Shown here: one piece after another, positions 51,702-61,365 of the stretch
How the letters are laid out: each line of letters opens with the position of its first letter
Position numbering within the stretch: the stretch's first letter is position 1
Assembly (NCBI GenBank): GCA_024636935.1
Contig: JAGXGC010000019.1
Location: 124,001-188,000, forward strand
Reading direction: 5' to 3'
Length of the DNA stretch: 64,000 bases
Source of the DNA: Sideroxydans sp.
GTDB taxonomy: Bacteria > Pseudomonadota > Gammaproteobacteria > Burkholderiales > Gallionellaceae
The notes under the pieces: generated by a model
Told to the model about the DNA's origin: nothing
Seen by the model: the letters and a program-made list of their open reading frames with translations, nothing else
Databases searched by the model: none
Program-made: the position numbers and the translations under genes

Positions 51702-53352
51702 CCTCATACATCGCGGCATCGGCGAATTTCTTCAAGACATCACTTTCATCGGCATCATCTGGATAGATGCTGATACCGATACTCGTTCCGATGTTCACTA
51801 CAACCCCCTCGATCTGAAAAGGAATACAGAGAGATTCAATGATCTTCTTCGCCACATGAGCGGCATCTTCGGACTTGTTGATAGCCGACATCACAACGAC
51901 GAATTCATCTCCGCCCATGCGCGAGACCATATCTGTCTCTCTGATACAACTCTTTAATCGGTTAGCCACTTCCCGTAACAACATATCTCCCGAATGGTGA
52001 CCAAGCGTATCGTTCACGACCTTGAAACCATCTAGGTCTAGAAACAGCAAAGCCATTTTGTTGTGATTGCGTTTGGCTGTAAGCAAAGACTGCTCGATGT
52101 GCTGGTTCAGCAAAGTGCGGTTCGGGAGATTGGTCAATGCATCGAAGTGTGCCAGATGCTGCATGCGTTCGAATGAGGCTCTACGCTCGGTGATGTCTGT
52201 GAACAGTGCGATGTAGTTAGCGACAGCGCCTTGCTCGTTCTTCACCACTGCGATGGACAGCCACTTGGGATAGATTTCGCCGCTCTTGCGCCTATCCATG
52301 ATCTCACCCTGCCATGCCCCGGTGGCAAGCAAGGTTGCCCACATCTCCTTGTAGAACTCCGTCCCCTGTTCGCCCGACTTCAGGATGCGCGGGTTCTGAC
52401 CGATCACTTCTTCGGCCGAATATCCCGTGATCTGTGTGAATGCGCGGTTCACCTGCATGATTTCGTTATTCACATCGGTGATCACGATGGCCTCGGAACT
52501 GCTCACAAAGACCTCCGCAGCCAACTTGAGTTGTTCCTGTCCCTGCCTCACCTGCTCAACACTCTTCTGCAAACTGTCTCCAAGAGCATTGAAGGCGTCC
52601 GCCATCTTACCGATCTCATCTCGCGACTTGATGTCGACCCGTCGCGACAAGTCGCCATCTTGCTGCATAGCAGACATGACCTGTTGCAACCGCCTCATGG
52701 GATTAGTGAAAGAACGAATCAGTACATCGATCATAAAGAACAACACGATCTGCAACAGCAACTGACCAATCCACAACCAAACATTGATGGAATGGATCAG
52801 GGCGAATTCCTCGCTCAGGTCCAGCACGATACTTGCTGCACCATTCGCCGTACCTTCCGGCACGTGGTGGCAGCTCAGACAATCCGTACCTTTATAGTTA
52901 TGACTGGCGATGAAAGGAAAAACTGCCCGCAACGACTGTTTATCAGCATCGCGACGTTCGAAGTAAGGCTTACCGGTCTGCAATACGCGACGGTCTACAT
53001 CGTCCTGAGCACGCTCTTCAGGCAGGCCGGGACCAAACTGGCGGTCCACCAACTCTGAACGGATAATGCGCAATTCGCGTATCCCGCGAGATTGGCTCAT
53101 CTTATCGATGAACAGCGTGCGCATCGCAGGATCACTTATGTGTCCATTCAACATCAACATGTTCATACCATTGATGATGCCGTCGGCTGTCTCTTCGGCA
53201 CGCACTTGAGCAGACTGCAGGATCTTTTCTTCGAAGCTGGCCATCAGCCAGCGCTGGGTGAATACGAGGACGATGAGCAGCCCTACTTGGATAAGCAGGG
53301 AGAGCTTGAGTCGCATGCTCAAGCCATACCACCAGTTACTAATCATAAACAT
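51652..53352 (-). CDS. Diguanylate cyclase with periplasmic c-type heme site, HAMP, PAS
   Basis: 566 residues. TM1 about 16-34; periplasmic sensor 35-187 containing C158-x-x-C161-H162 (CLSCH), a covalent heme c site; TM2 about 191-212; HAMP about 213-265; PAS 280-390 (SSSEAIVITDVNNEIMQVNRAFTQITGYS); GGDEF 395-560 with intact GGDEF (480-484) and the RETD inhibitory site five residues before it. It should make c-di-GMP in response to periplasmic redox or gas ligands. Alternative start MISNWW at 53346. The gene is 33 bp downstream of glnB and could share its transcript. Confidence 0.9.
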   Translation of the reverse strand: MFMISNWWYGLSMRLKLSLLIQVGLLIVLVFTQRWLMASFEEKILQSAQVRAEETADGIINGMNMLMLNGHISDPAMRTLFIDKMSQSRGIRELRIIRSELVDRQFGPGLPEERAQDDVDRRVLQTGKPYFERRDADKQSLRAVFPFIASHNYKGTDCLSCHHVPEGTANGAASIVLDLSEEFALIHSINVWLWIGQLLLQIVLFFMIDVLIRSFTNPMRRLQQVMSAMQQDGDLSRRVDIKSRDEIGKMADAFNALGDSLQKSVEQVRQGQEQLKLAAEVFVSSSEAIVITDVNNEIMQVNRAFTQITGYSAEEVIGQNPRILKSGEQGTEFYKEMWATLLATGAWQGEIMDRRKSGEIYPKWLSIAVVKNEQGAVANYIALFTDITERRASFERMQHLAHFDALTNLPNRTLLNQHIEQSLLTAKRNHNKMALLFLDLDGFKVVNDTLGHHSGDMLLREVANRLKSCIRETDMVSRMGGDEFVVVMSAINKSEDAAHVAKKIIESLCIPFQIEGVVVNIGTSIGISIYPDDADESDVLKKFADAAMYEVKLAGKNHYRFYGQLT

Positions 53353-53385
53353 CCGATCAAGTCCGCAAGGCCCCCGCCCGGACGA

Positions 53386-53745
<360 letters not shown>

Positions 53746-53804
53746 TCAGAGGTTATGTGATGTTTCGTCTAAGTATAGCCCAACAGCAATCCAGCGAACA
53801 CGCC

Positions 53805-54230
53805 TTAACCCTTACGTGCCAGACATTCTGGGCTATTGCACTCACCATACAGTGTCAAAGCATGATCGCTCAACACAAATCCCAACGATGCAGCAATCTC
53901 ACGCTGGCGCTCCTCTATGACCTTGTCGTAGAACTCTTCCACGCGACCACACCGTATGCATACGATGTGGTCGTGATGGGGCCCGCGCTCCAGTTCATAT
54001 ACAGTCTGACCGCTGTCGAAGTGATGGCGAGTGATAAGCCCTGCCGCCTCGAACTGGGCCAGCGCCCGATATACCGTTGCCAGCCCGATCACCTCTCCAC
54101 CTTCCGTCAATAAACGATAGATAGTCTCCGCCGTCATATGGCGTTCTACTGAATTCTCCAGCAAGGTCAGTATCTTGAGGCGAGGCGTCGTTACTTTTAG
54201 TCCTGCATTGCGCAATTCTTCACTGTCCAT
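53805..54230 (-). CDS. fur: Ferric uptake regulator Fur
   Basis: 141 residues: winged helix (VTTPRLKILTLLENS, GLATVYRALAQFEAAGL) and the dimer/metal domain with HHDHIVCIRCGRVEEF and the second Cys pair CNSPEC near the end. RBS AAGGAGA. Its promoter region carries the Fur boxes at 54295-54335, so autoregulation is likely. Confidence 0.97.
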   Translation of the reverse strand: MDSEELRNAGLKVTTPRLKILTLLENSVERHMTAETIYRLLTEGGEVIGLATVYRALAQFEAAGLITRHHFDSGQTVYELERGPHHDHIVCIRCGRVEEFYDKVIEERQREIAASLGFVLSDHALTLYGECNSPECLARKG

Positions 54231-54292
54231 TTTCTCTCCTTGGATACCGGTTAAGCCAGATTCACCTTTAGTTTAAGTCTAGCAAATATTGC

Positions 54293-54322
54293 TTGCGCAT
54301 GATAATCATTATCATCTATATT
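54293..54322 (+). promoter_or_regulatory. Candidate sigma-70 promoter of the Fur-controlled operon
   Basis: TTGCGC (54293-54298), an 18-bp spacer and TATATT (54317-54322). The first Fur box fills the spacer, so Fur-Fe(II) would block polymerase directly. Confidence 0.5.
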
Positions 54323-54335
54323 GATAGTCATTCTC
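54295..54335. promoter_or_regulatory. Two Fur boxes between fur and the porin operon
   Basis: The first, gcgcatGATAATCATTATC (54295-54313), matches the right two thirds of the 19-bp consensus exactly, including the inverted GATAAT/ATTATC core. The second (54317-54335) reads tatattGATAGTCATTCTC and is weaker. They are 22 bp apart, and both lie over the predicted porin promoter. They can control both divergent genes. Confidence 0.88.
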
Positions 54336-54379
54336 ATTTGAGAGTATTAAAACAGCCAACTAACTACACAGGAACAATC

Positions 54380-55510
54380 ATGAATTTAAATATATTTCGA
54401 CATATTTCAGCCCTAGCACTGCTGATACCAATAGGCGCAACCGCAGCTGATGCCACCCTTGAACAACGAGTCGAGAGGTTGGAGGCTCAATTAGAAGCAA
54501 GCAATAACCGCACTCAAGCATCGCTGAACGACCAACTACCGCGAACTCATTTTGGAAGTTATGGCGAGTTACATCTGAATAAACTCAAGAATCGAAATGG
54601 TAGCGACAAGGATGAGTTGGATATCCATCGCTTCGTCATATTCATGTCTCACGACTTCGACGAACAGACCAGATTATTTTCAGAACTGGAAGTCGAACAT
54701 AGCAATACAGATAACTCGGGGGTCGTGACACTCGAACAGGCGTATATCGAGTTTGCTGCGAATGATGCGATGAGCATCAAAGCCGGCATGATGCTCATGC
54801 CAGTCGGCATCATCAGCGAAACGCACGAACCACCAACTTTCTACGGTGTGGAACGTAATCCGGTAGAGACGAACATCATTCCCACCACATGGAGTGAGGG
54901 TGGAATCGCGATGTCTAATCGCTTGCAGAATGGGCTGAGCTTCGACCTAGCGATCACCAGCGGTCTAGCCACCAGCGCCACCGCAAATTATGCCGTACGC
55001 GCAGGCCGTCAGAATACCTCTAAAGCCATGGCAGCTAATGCAGCGTATACCGGCCGACTTAAATGGACAGGCATGCCCGGACTGGAGTTGGTTGCCACGC
55101 TGCATCGCCAATCTGATATCACACAAAGCACCGATGCCACAGCCGGTGCCGCAACGCTGTATGAGACGCATGCGGTGATATCACGCGGCGCATTCAGTTT
55201 GCGCGCCTTGTATGCAGCTTGGCGTTTGGACGGAAGCGGCCCCGCATCAGCAGGTGCAGACAAGCAGAACGGCTGGTATGCGGAACCTTCTTGGCGACTC
55301 ACCGAACAATGGGGTGTATTCGCGCGTTACAGCAGTTGGGATAATCGGGCTGGCGATACAAGTGACAGTCATTTTCGACAAGTCGATCTGGGTATGAACT
55401 TTTGGCCGCACCCAGACCTGGTCATCAAAATGGACTACCAAAATCAACGCTCTCCTTCGGGGCAGAATGAGTACGACGGCATCAACCTAGGACTGGGTTA
55501 CCAGTTTTGA
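54380..55510 (+). CDS. Outer-membrane porin of the Fur-controlled operon
   Basis: 376 residues starting MNLNIFRHISALALL, with a signal peptide ending near ATAAD and a short coiled coil (TLEQRVERLEAQLEASNN), then beta strands to a terminal Phe (LGLGYQF). This layout fits phosphate-selective/anion porins rather than TonB receptors: no plug domain or TonB box is seen. It is the first gene of the operon with the FMN-binding and membrane proteins. Start chosen from AGGA and the signal peptide. Confidence 0.8.
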   Translation: MNLNIFRHISALALLIPIGATAADATLEQRVERLEAQLEASNNRTQASLNDQLPRTHFGSYGELHLNKLKNRNGSDKDELDIHRFVIFMSHDFDEQTRLFSELEVEHSNTDNSGVVTLEQAYIEFAANDAMSIKAGMMLMPVGIISETHEPPTFYGVERNPVETNIIPTTWSEGGIAMSNRLQNGLSFDLAITSGLATSATANYAVRAGRQNTSKAMAANAAYTGRLKWTGMPGLELVATLHRQSDITQSTDATAGAATLYETHAVISRGAFSLRALYAAWRLDGSGPASAGADKQNGWYAEPSWRLTEQWGVFARYSSWDNRAGDTSDSHFRQVDLGMNFWPHPDLVIKMDYQNQRSPSGQNEYDGINLGLGYQF

Positions 55511-55511
55511 T

Positions 55512-56027
55512 ATGGCTTGGATAAGCATATTCCTACTGTTCAGCTTTTCGCTCCCGGCTTTCGCTAGCGAGTCCAGTGCTGAGGTAAATAACTTTCTAAG
55601 CGCAGCGTTCAAAGAGTCGCCCGAAATTCATGACGTCTGGCTCAGCGGAGATTTGCGTCCTATCGTGCGTGACATCCTGCACCATGACTATCCACTTGCT
55701 CGGGTGAAATACTGGCGTATTGACCAACGCACTGCTTGGGTGCTGGATGAGATCGGCAAAGAAAGACCCATCACAGTTGGCATCGTGATCGACCAAGGCA
55801 GAATCGAAAAGGTGCAGGTTTTAATCTACCGCGAGAGTCGAGGCTGGGAAGTGAAGAGTCCTATCTTCACCGCACAATTCGATGGCGCTCAACTGGATAA
55901 AGACTTGAGATTGGATCGCACCATCGACGGAATTTCAGGAGCCACGCTTTCCGTACGTGCGCTGCAAAAGTTGACGCGACTGGCGCTTCTGCTGAATCAG
56001 ACGATCATGACAGGAGAGCATCCATGA
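55512..56027 (+). CDS. Secreted FMN-binding (flavinylated) protein
   Basis: 171 residues with a signal peptide (SIFLLFSFSLPAFAS) and one FMN-bind domain. The ApbE flavinylation motif D139-G-I-S-G-A-T145 is intact, so FMN should be linked to Thr145. Such domains occur in NqrC/RnfG and in stand-alone periplasmic electron carriers. It starts 1 bp after the porin and overlaps the next gene by ATGA. No apbE lies in the window. Confidence 0.85.
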   Translation: MAWISIFLLFSFSLPAFASESSAEVNNFLSAAFKESPEIHDVWLSGDLRPIVRDILHHDYPLARVKYWRIDQRTAWVLDEIGKERPITVGIVIDQGRIEKVQVLIYRESRGWEVKSPIFTAQFDGAQLDKDLRLDRTIDGISGATLSVRALQKLTRLALLLNQTIMTGEHP

Positions 56028-56488
56028 ACGCATGGGGCGTACGTTTAAGTCCTTCCGCTCGTCACACTGTATTGATCGGCAGCCTGTTCGTAATTGCGAG
56101 CGGAATTGCATGGATGGCGCTTGGTTGGATGGTGGACGCACAGGATTATGCCGACCCGCTGCACACCTTACGTCACCGCATACTGGTACTACACGGCATC
56201 ACCGCATATGTACTGGTATGGATGGCAGGCAGACTATCAAATCTGCATCAACAAGGAAATTGGCGAGCACATCGAAATCGCGGCAACGGTTTATTGCTGA
56301 GCACGACGCTGGCGCTATTGGCGGTCAGCGGACTATGCCTGTATTACCCACCGCATGAAGACTGGCTCGCAAGCATCAGCCAGCTTCATCAGATACTAGG
56401 CATCGTGCTGGCACTGTTACTCCCCTTGCATCTGCTTGCCGCCAGCGCGCTACGCAGACTCAGAATGCATCCTGATAACGCACGGTGA
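56024..56488 (+). CDS. Four-helix membrane protein with histidines, DUF4405-like
   Basis: 154 residues with four hydrophobic helices (about 15-37, 53-72, 88-107, 118-142). His57 in helix 2 and His122 and His136 in helix 4 (QLHQILGIVLALLLPLHLL) are placed as possible heme b ligands. It is translationally coupled to the FMN-binding protein, its probable electron partner. The last 29 bp overlap the end of the convergent nadE. Confidence 0.65.
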   Translation: MNAWGVRLSPSARHTVLIGSLFVIASGIAWMALGWMVDAQDYADPLHTLRHRILVLHGITAYVLVWMAGRLSNLHQQGNWRAHRNRGNGLLLSTTLALLAVSGLCLYYPPHEDWLASISQLHQILGIVLALLLPLHLLAASALRRLRMHPDNAR

Positions 56489-58064
56489 TGGGATAACGCC
56501 AGTCCTTACCAAAACTGCGATCCGTGATGCGGATACCAACCGGCGACTGACGCCGCTTGTATTCCGCGATACGAATCAATTTCACCACACGTCGCACATC
56601 TTCCTCGGCATAGCCCAGCGCCACGACCCCATCAATGGACATGTTGCGCTCGACATAACAGGCCATGATGGCATCCAGCACCTCATAAGGCGGCAAACTA
56701 TCCTGATCAGTCTGGTCCGGCCTCAACTCGGCGCTGGGCGGACGTGTGATGATGCGTTCCGGTATGGTCCGTCCTTGCAAATTACGCCAGTTGGACAAGC
56801 GATAGACCCAAGTCTTGCTCACATCCTTAAGCACGGCGAAACCGCCCGCCATATCGCCATACAAGGTCGCGTAACCCACGGTCATCTCCGACTTGTTGCC
56901 AGTGGTCAGCACTATGGAGCCAGTCTTGTTGGATAGTGCCATCAATAACACGCCCCGGATGCGCGCTTGCAGATTCTCTTCGGTCGTATCCACCGGCAGC
57001 CCTTTGAACAGCGGAGACAGCGTATTCTGCAAAGCGTCGAAAGTCGGCACGATATCCAGCTCTTCATACTGCACTCCGAGCAGCTTCACCATCTCGCGCG
57101 AATCATCGATACTGATCTGTGCCGTATAGGGCGACGGCATCATCACCGCACGCACCTTGTCTGCACCTAGAGCATCCACCGCCACCGCCAGTGTCAGCGC
57201 GGAATCGATACCGCCGGACAATCCCAACAGCACGCCCGGGAATCGGTTCTTGGTGATGTAGTCGCGCACACCAAGGCAAAGTGCCTGGTAGATACTTGCC
57301 TCGTCGCGTAACGGTTCGACCTGCTCGCCCGGCACCGGGCATCCTTCGCGTAATTCGACGATCCCCAACCGTTCTTCGAAAGCCGGGAACTGATGAGTGA
57401 TCTCACCCGTTCCATCCATCACAAAAGAAGCGCCATCGAACACCAGCTCATCCTGCCCTCCGACCAGATTGGCGTAGATCACCGGCATGCCGGTATCTGC
57501 GATGCGCTCGCGCACAGTGTCATGACGGGAATCCACCTTGTAGATGTGATAAGGCGATGCATTCAGCACCAGCAACACCTGTGCACCCGCCTCGTGGGCG
57601 CGCCGAGCGGCACGAGACTCCCATACGTCGGCGCAGATATTGATGCCGAAATGAACACCTTCCATTTCGAACACACAAGGCGCCGAACCCTGGGAGAAAT
57701 ATCGCACCTCGTCGAACACACTGTGGTTCGGCAACTCATGCTTGTGATACGTCGCGACGATGTTTCCATCACGCAGCACCGAGGCCGCGTTGAAATACTC
57801 GCCCCCCTGCTGATGGGGATGTCCGACCACGGCCGTGATGCCATGCAGCTGTTGCGCCAGCTTGTGCAACGCCTGCTGACAAGCATGATAGAACCCGTCG
57901 CGCAGCAACAGGTCTTCGGGCGGATAACCGCACAAACTCATCTCCGGCGTGAGTAACAGGCTTGCGCCCTCCGCGCTGGCTTGTTTAGCGTACTCGACGA
58001 TCTTTGCTGCGTTACCGTCAAGGTCTCCCAGCAAACAATTGATCTGTGCGATGGCGATCTTCAT
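56460..58064 (-). CDS. nadE: Glutamine-dependent NAD+ synthetase
   Basis: 534 residues: N-terminal nitrilase domain with Glu (LTPEMSLCGYP), Lys (YHKHELPN) and Cys (INICADVWE), then the synthetase with the PP-loop GLSGGIDSALTLAV. It makes NAD from NaAD. ATG 58064 is the first Met of MKIAIAQINCLLGDL. It follows rmuC by 17 bp. Confidence 0.97.
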   Translation of the reverse strand: MKIAIAQINCLLGDLDGNAAKIVEYAKQASAEGASLLLTPEMSLCGYPPEDLLLRDGFYHACQQALHKLAQQLHGITAVVGHPHQQGGEYFNAASVLRDGNIVATYHKHELPNHSVFDEVRYFSQGSAPCVFEMEGVHFGINICADVWESRAARRAHEAGAQVLLVLNASPYHIYKVDSRHDTVRERIADTGMPVIYANLVGGQDELVFDGASFVMDGTGEITHQFPAFEERLGIVELREGCPVPGEQVEPLRDEASIYQALCLGVRDYITKNRFPGVLLGLSGGIDSALTLAVAVDALGADKVRAVMMPSPYTAQISIDDSREMVKLLGVQYEELDIVPTFDALQNTLSPLFKGLPVDTTEENLQARIRGVLLMALSNKTGSIVLTTGNKSEMTVGYATLYGDMAGGFAVLKDVSKTWVYRLSNWRNLQGRTIPERIITRPPSAELRPDQTDQDSLPPYEVLDAIMACYVERNMSIDGVVALGYAEEDVRRVVKLIRIAEYKRRQSPVGIRITDRSFGKDWRYPITVRYQDAF

Positions 58065-58081
58065 AGAACCTCTGCTTATCC

Positions 58082-59329
58082 TCAATCGATATCCGGTTCA
58101 ATATCCGGCAAAGCCACGGGATGGTCCAGCTCCACCTGCTCGATGCTGATGAAACGCTTGGCAATCTTCTCGCTGGTCGTGCGCACGCTTTGTGCATCCT
58201 CATGCGCTTGACGAATATGGTCGGCCAACTTCTTCATGCGCTCGTCGAAGCGACCAAACTCCTTGCCCAGCTTGCCCAACTCATCCTTGATGATATGCAC
58301 CTGCTTACGCGTCTCCACATCTTTCATCACTGCACGCGCAGTATTCAGTACCGCCATCAAAGTGGTGGGCGAAACGACCCACACGCGCTTCTGCATCGCA
58401 TACTCGATGAGGTCGGGATGATGTGCATGGATCTCGGCGAACACCGCTTCGGCAGGAATGAACATCACCGCCCCATCCGAGGTAACGTCAGGAATGATGT
58501 ATTTGCTGCTGATGTCATCGACATGCTTCTTCAGATCAAGCTTGAACTGTTTCTCGGCGCCGGTTTCACCATCCAGCATGCAGCGATAGTTCTCCAGAGG
58601 AAACTTAGAATCCACTGCCACCATGCCGGTCGGTTCCGGCAGCTTTAGCACGCAGTCGGCGCGCGTGCCATTGGGCAAGGTGTACTGCATCTCGTAGGCA
58701 TTGGATGGCATGATGTTGCGCACCAGCCCTTCCAATTGCACCTCGCCGAAGGCTCCGCGTGAACGCTTGTCGCCCAGCAACTCCTGCAAGCTGACGACGT
58801 TGGTGGTGAGTCCGTCGATCTTCTTCTGTGCCTCGTCTATGGTCGCCAGACGCGCCATGACACTGACGAATGTCTCGTTGGTCTTCTTGAAGCCTTCATC
58901 CAGACGCTCGTTAACCTTGCCGCCGATCTGCTCCAGACGTCCATCCACGGTCTTGCTCAAGGTTTCGATACTGGTGCGCAGATGCTGGGAGGCATTGTTG
59001 AACGAATCTTGGATCAGTTTCTGATCGGCACGCCCCTGCTCCGCCATCTTCTCCAACATCTGCCCCAGCATTTCGGTACGTAGCGCGCCGATAGCGTCGC
59101 GTGTCGCACGCAATTCTTCTGCCACAGCAGTTCGTAGACGCTCCGACTCGGCGGCTTGTGCGGCGACCATTCGATCACCCTGCTTGTTCAGTCCGTCGGC
59201 TAGGTCTGTGAGCATGGCACGGTGCTGTTGTTCCAGTACCGAGGCGGTATGCGCAGATTGTTTAAACTGCAAGATCAGCGAAACGATCAGCAGCAACAAG
59301 AGAATGATCAGGAGTAGTGTTTCCAGCAT
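58082..59329 (-). CDS. rmuC: DNA recombination protein RmuC
   Basis: 415 residues: an N-terminal membrane helix (5-25), coiled coils (30-190) and the nuclease-like RmuC domain (LLGDKRSRGAFGEVQLE, VDSKFPLENY). Its role in limiting inversions is only partly understood. Confidence 0.93.
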   Translation of the reverse strand: MLETLLLIILLLLLIVSLILQFKQSAHTASVLEQQHRAMLTDLADGLNKQGDRMVAAQAAESERLRTAVAEELRATRDAIGALRTEMLGQMLEKMAEQGRADQKLIQDSFNNASQHLRTSIETLSKTVDGRLEQIGGKVNERLDEGFKKTNETFVSVMARLATIDEAQKKIDGLTTNVVSLQELLGDKRSRGAFGEVQLEGLVRNIMPSNAYEMQYTLPNGTRADCVLKLPEPTGMVAVDSKFPLENYRCMLDGETGAEKQFKLDLKKHVDDISSKYIIPDVTSDGAVMFIPAEAVFAEIHAHHPDLIEYAMQKRVWVVSPTTLMAVLNTARAVMKDVETRKQVHIIKDELGKLGKEFGRFDERMKKLADHIRQAHEDAQSVRTTSEKIAKRFISIEQVELDHPVALPDIEPDID

Positions 59330-59372
59330 GTTTGGCGAGAGTGGCTCAGTAGCGTAGAAGTATAAATGACAA

Positions 59373-59393
59373 AGGGCGCTTGCGCGCCCCTTG
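59373..59393 (-). terminator. Terminator-like hairpin after typA
   Basis: GGGCGC and GCGCCC with a TTGC loop; on the minus strand the stem is followed by TTTGTC, a weak T-run. Confidence 0.65.
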
Positions 59394-59413
59394 CTGTACT
59401 ACTTCAGACCGGT

Positions 59414-61243
59414 TTAGCTAGCCTTATTCGAACGCTTACGCTCGTGCTCTTTCAGGAAGCGCTTGCGGATACGGATAGACTTTGGTGTCAGCTCGACCAG
59501 CTCGTCGTCGTCGATGAATTCAACTGCAGATTCCAGAGTCATCTTCAAAGCCGTAGTCAAACGCACTGCCTCGTCGGTACCTGAAGCGCGCACGTTGGTC
59601 AGTTGCTTGCCCTTGATCGGGTTAACGATCAGGTCGTTGTCGCGTGAGTGGATACCGATGACCATACCCTCATACAGCTTGTCGCCGGGAACAACGAACA
59701 TACGACCGCGATCCTCCAGCTTCCACAGTGCATAAGCAACAGCCTCACCATCTTCAGCCGAAATCAGCACACCGTTGTGACGCCCCGGCAGGTCAGCCTT
59801 GACCGGACCGTAGTCATCGAACACGTGGCTCATCAGGCCGGAACCGCGCGTCATAGTCATGAAGTCGGACTGGAAGCCGATCAAGCCGCGTGCAGGAATG
59901 TGGTATTCCAGACGGGTACGGCCTTGACCGTCGGATTCCATGTTAGTCAGCTCACCACGACGGCGACCAATTTCTTCCATGATGCCGCCTTGGTGCGCAT
60001 CTTCCAGGTCGATAGTCAGATTCTCGTATGGCTCGCACTTCTCGCCGTTGATCTCTTTGTAAACGACACGTGGCTTGGCCACTGCCATCTCGAAACCTTC
60101 GCGACGCATGTTCTCCAACAGGATGGTCAGGTGCAACTCGCCACGACCGGAGACGCGGAACACGTCTGCATCTTCAGTATCTTCAACGCGCAACGCCACG
60201 TTGGTCAGCAACTCTTTGGTCAAACGGTCACGGATCTGACGGGAAGTCACGAACTTGCCTTCCAGACCAGCCAATGGTGAGGTGTTCACCATAAAGTCCA
60301 TGTTCAGCGTTGGCTCATCCACACCCATCACCGGCAGACCGACCGGATTTTCTCTGTCACAAACAGTGACGCCGATACCAATCTCATCCAAACCGGAGAT
60401 GATGATGATGTCGCCCGCTTCTGCGCTCTCCACCGGCACGCGATCCAAACCCTGGAAGCCCAATACCTGATTGATACGACCAGAGCCGACCTGCTCTTCG
60501 TGATTCATCACCACCACTTGCTGACCTGGCTTGATACGACCATTCAACACACGACCAACACCAAGGCGGCCGGTGAATGTGGAGTAATCCAGCGCGGCGA
60601 TCTGGAATTGCAAAGGCGCATCTGGATTTCCCGGCGGAGTCGGCACGTGCTTCAGCACGAGCTCGAACAAGGCTTTCATATCAGAAGCCGAACCACCCTT
60701 GGAAGGGGCATCGTTGATGTCCATACACGCCCAACCGTTCAGGCCGGAAGCGTAGATCACGGGGAAGTCGAGTTGCTCTTCACTGGCACCCAGCTTGTCG
60801 AACAGATCGAAAGTCTGGTCCAGCACCCAATCAACACGAGCACCCGGACGGTCAACCTTGTTGATCACAACGATAGGCTTCAGACCCAGCGCCAGTGCTT
60901 TCTTGGTCACGAAGCGCGTCTGCGGCATCGGGCCTTCAACAGCATCCACCAGCAGCACCACGCCGTTCACCATACCCAGCACGCGCTCCACCTCACCGCC
61001 GAAGTCGGCGTGTCCAGGTGTGTCTACGATGTTGATGTGGTACTCGCCGTACTTGATGGCGGTATTCTTGGCCAGAATGGTAATACCACGCTCTTTTTCA
61101 AGATCGTTGCTGTCCATCACGCGCTCATCAACCTTTTGGTTGTCGCGGAAAGTACCTGACTGTTTCAGGAGTTGGTCAACGAGTGTGGTCTTGCCGTGGT
61201 CAACGTGGGCGATGATGGCGATATTGCGGAGCGCGCGGGACAT
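59414..61243 (-). CDS. typA: Ribosome-associated GTPase TypA/BipA
   Basis: 609 residues with G1 [10 protein letters not shown]2 [10 protein letters not shown]3 [11 protein letters not shown]4 NKVDRPGAR, and the C-terminal BipA domain. It aids ribosome assembly and stress growth. The C-terminal tail is basic ([13 protein letters not shown]). Confidence 0.97.
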   Translation of the reverse strand: MSRALRNIAIIAHVDHGKTTLVDQLLKQSGTFRDNQKVDERVMDSNDLEKERGITILAKNTAIKYGEYHINIVDTPGHADFGGEVERVLGMVNGVVLLVDAVEGPMPQTRFVTKKALALGLKPIVVINKVDRPGARVDWVLDQTFDLFDKLGASEEQLDFPVIYASGLNGWACMDINDAPSKGGSASDMKALFELVLKHVPTPPGNPDAPLQFQIAALDYSTFTGRLGVGRVLNGRIKPGQQVVVMNHEEQVGSGRINQVLGFQGLDRVPVESAEAGDIIIISGLDEIGIGVTVCDRENPVGLPVMGVDEPTLNMDFMVNTSPLAGLEGKFVTSRQIRDRLTKELLTNVALRVEDTEDADVFRVSGRGELHLTILLENMRREGFEMAVAKPRVVYKEINGEKCEPYENLTIDLEDAHQGGIMEEIGRRRGELTNMESDGQGRTRLEYHIPARGLIGFQSDFMTMTRGSGLMSHVFDDYGPVKADLPGRHNGVLISAEDGEAVAYALWKLEDRGRMFVVPGDKLYEGMVIGIHSRDNDLIVNPIKGKQLTNVRASGTDEAVRLTTALKMTLESAVEFIDDDELVELTPKSIRIRKRFLKEHERKRSNKAS

Positions 61244-61311
61244 GATTTACTACCTGAATGGAATTCAAAGGGGGCGCATTCTAACACATTCAAAGCATCT
61301 CTCTGTCGCAA

Positions 61312-61340
61312 TAAAAACGGCACCCCGTGTGGGGTGCCGT
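61312..61340 (-). terminator. Rho-independent terminator of the FadL-type porin gene
   Basis: ACGGCACCCC (61317-61326), loop GTGT, GGGGTGCCGT (61331-61340). On the minus strand the stem runs into TTTTTATT. Confidence 0.92.
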
Positions 61341-61365
61341 CACTTGATGCAAAGCTGCTAAGCAG

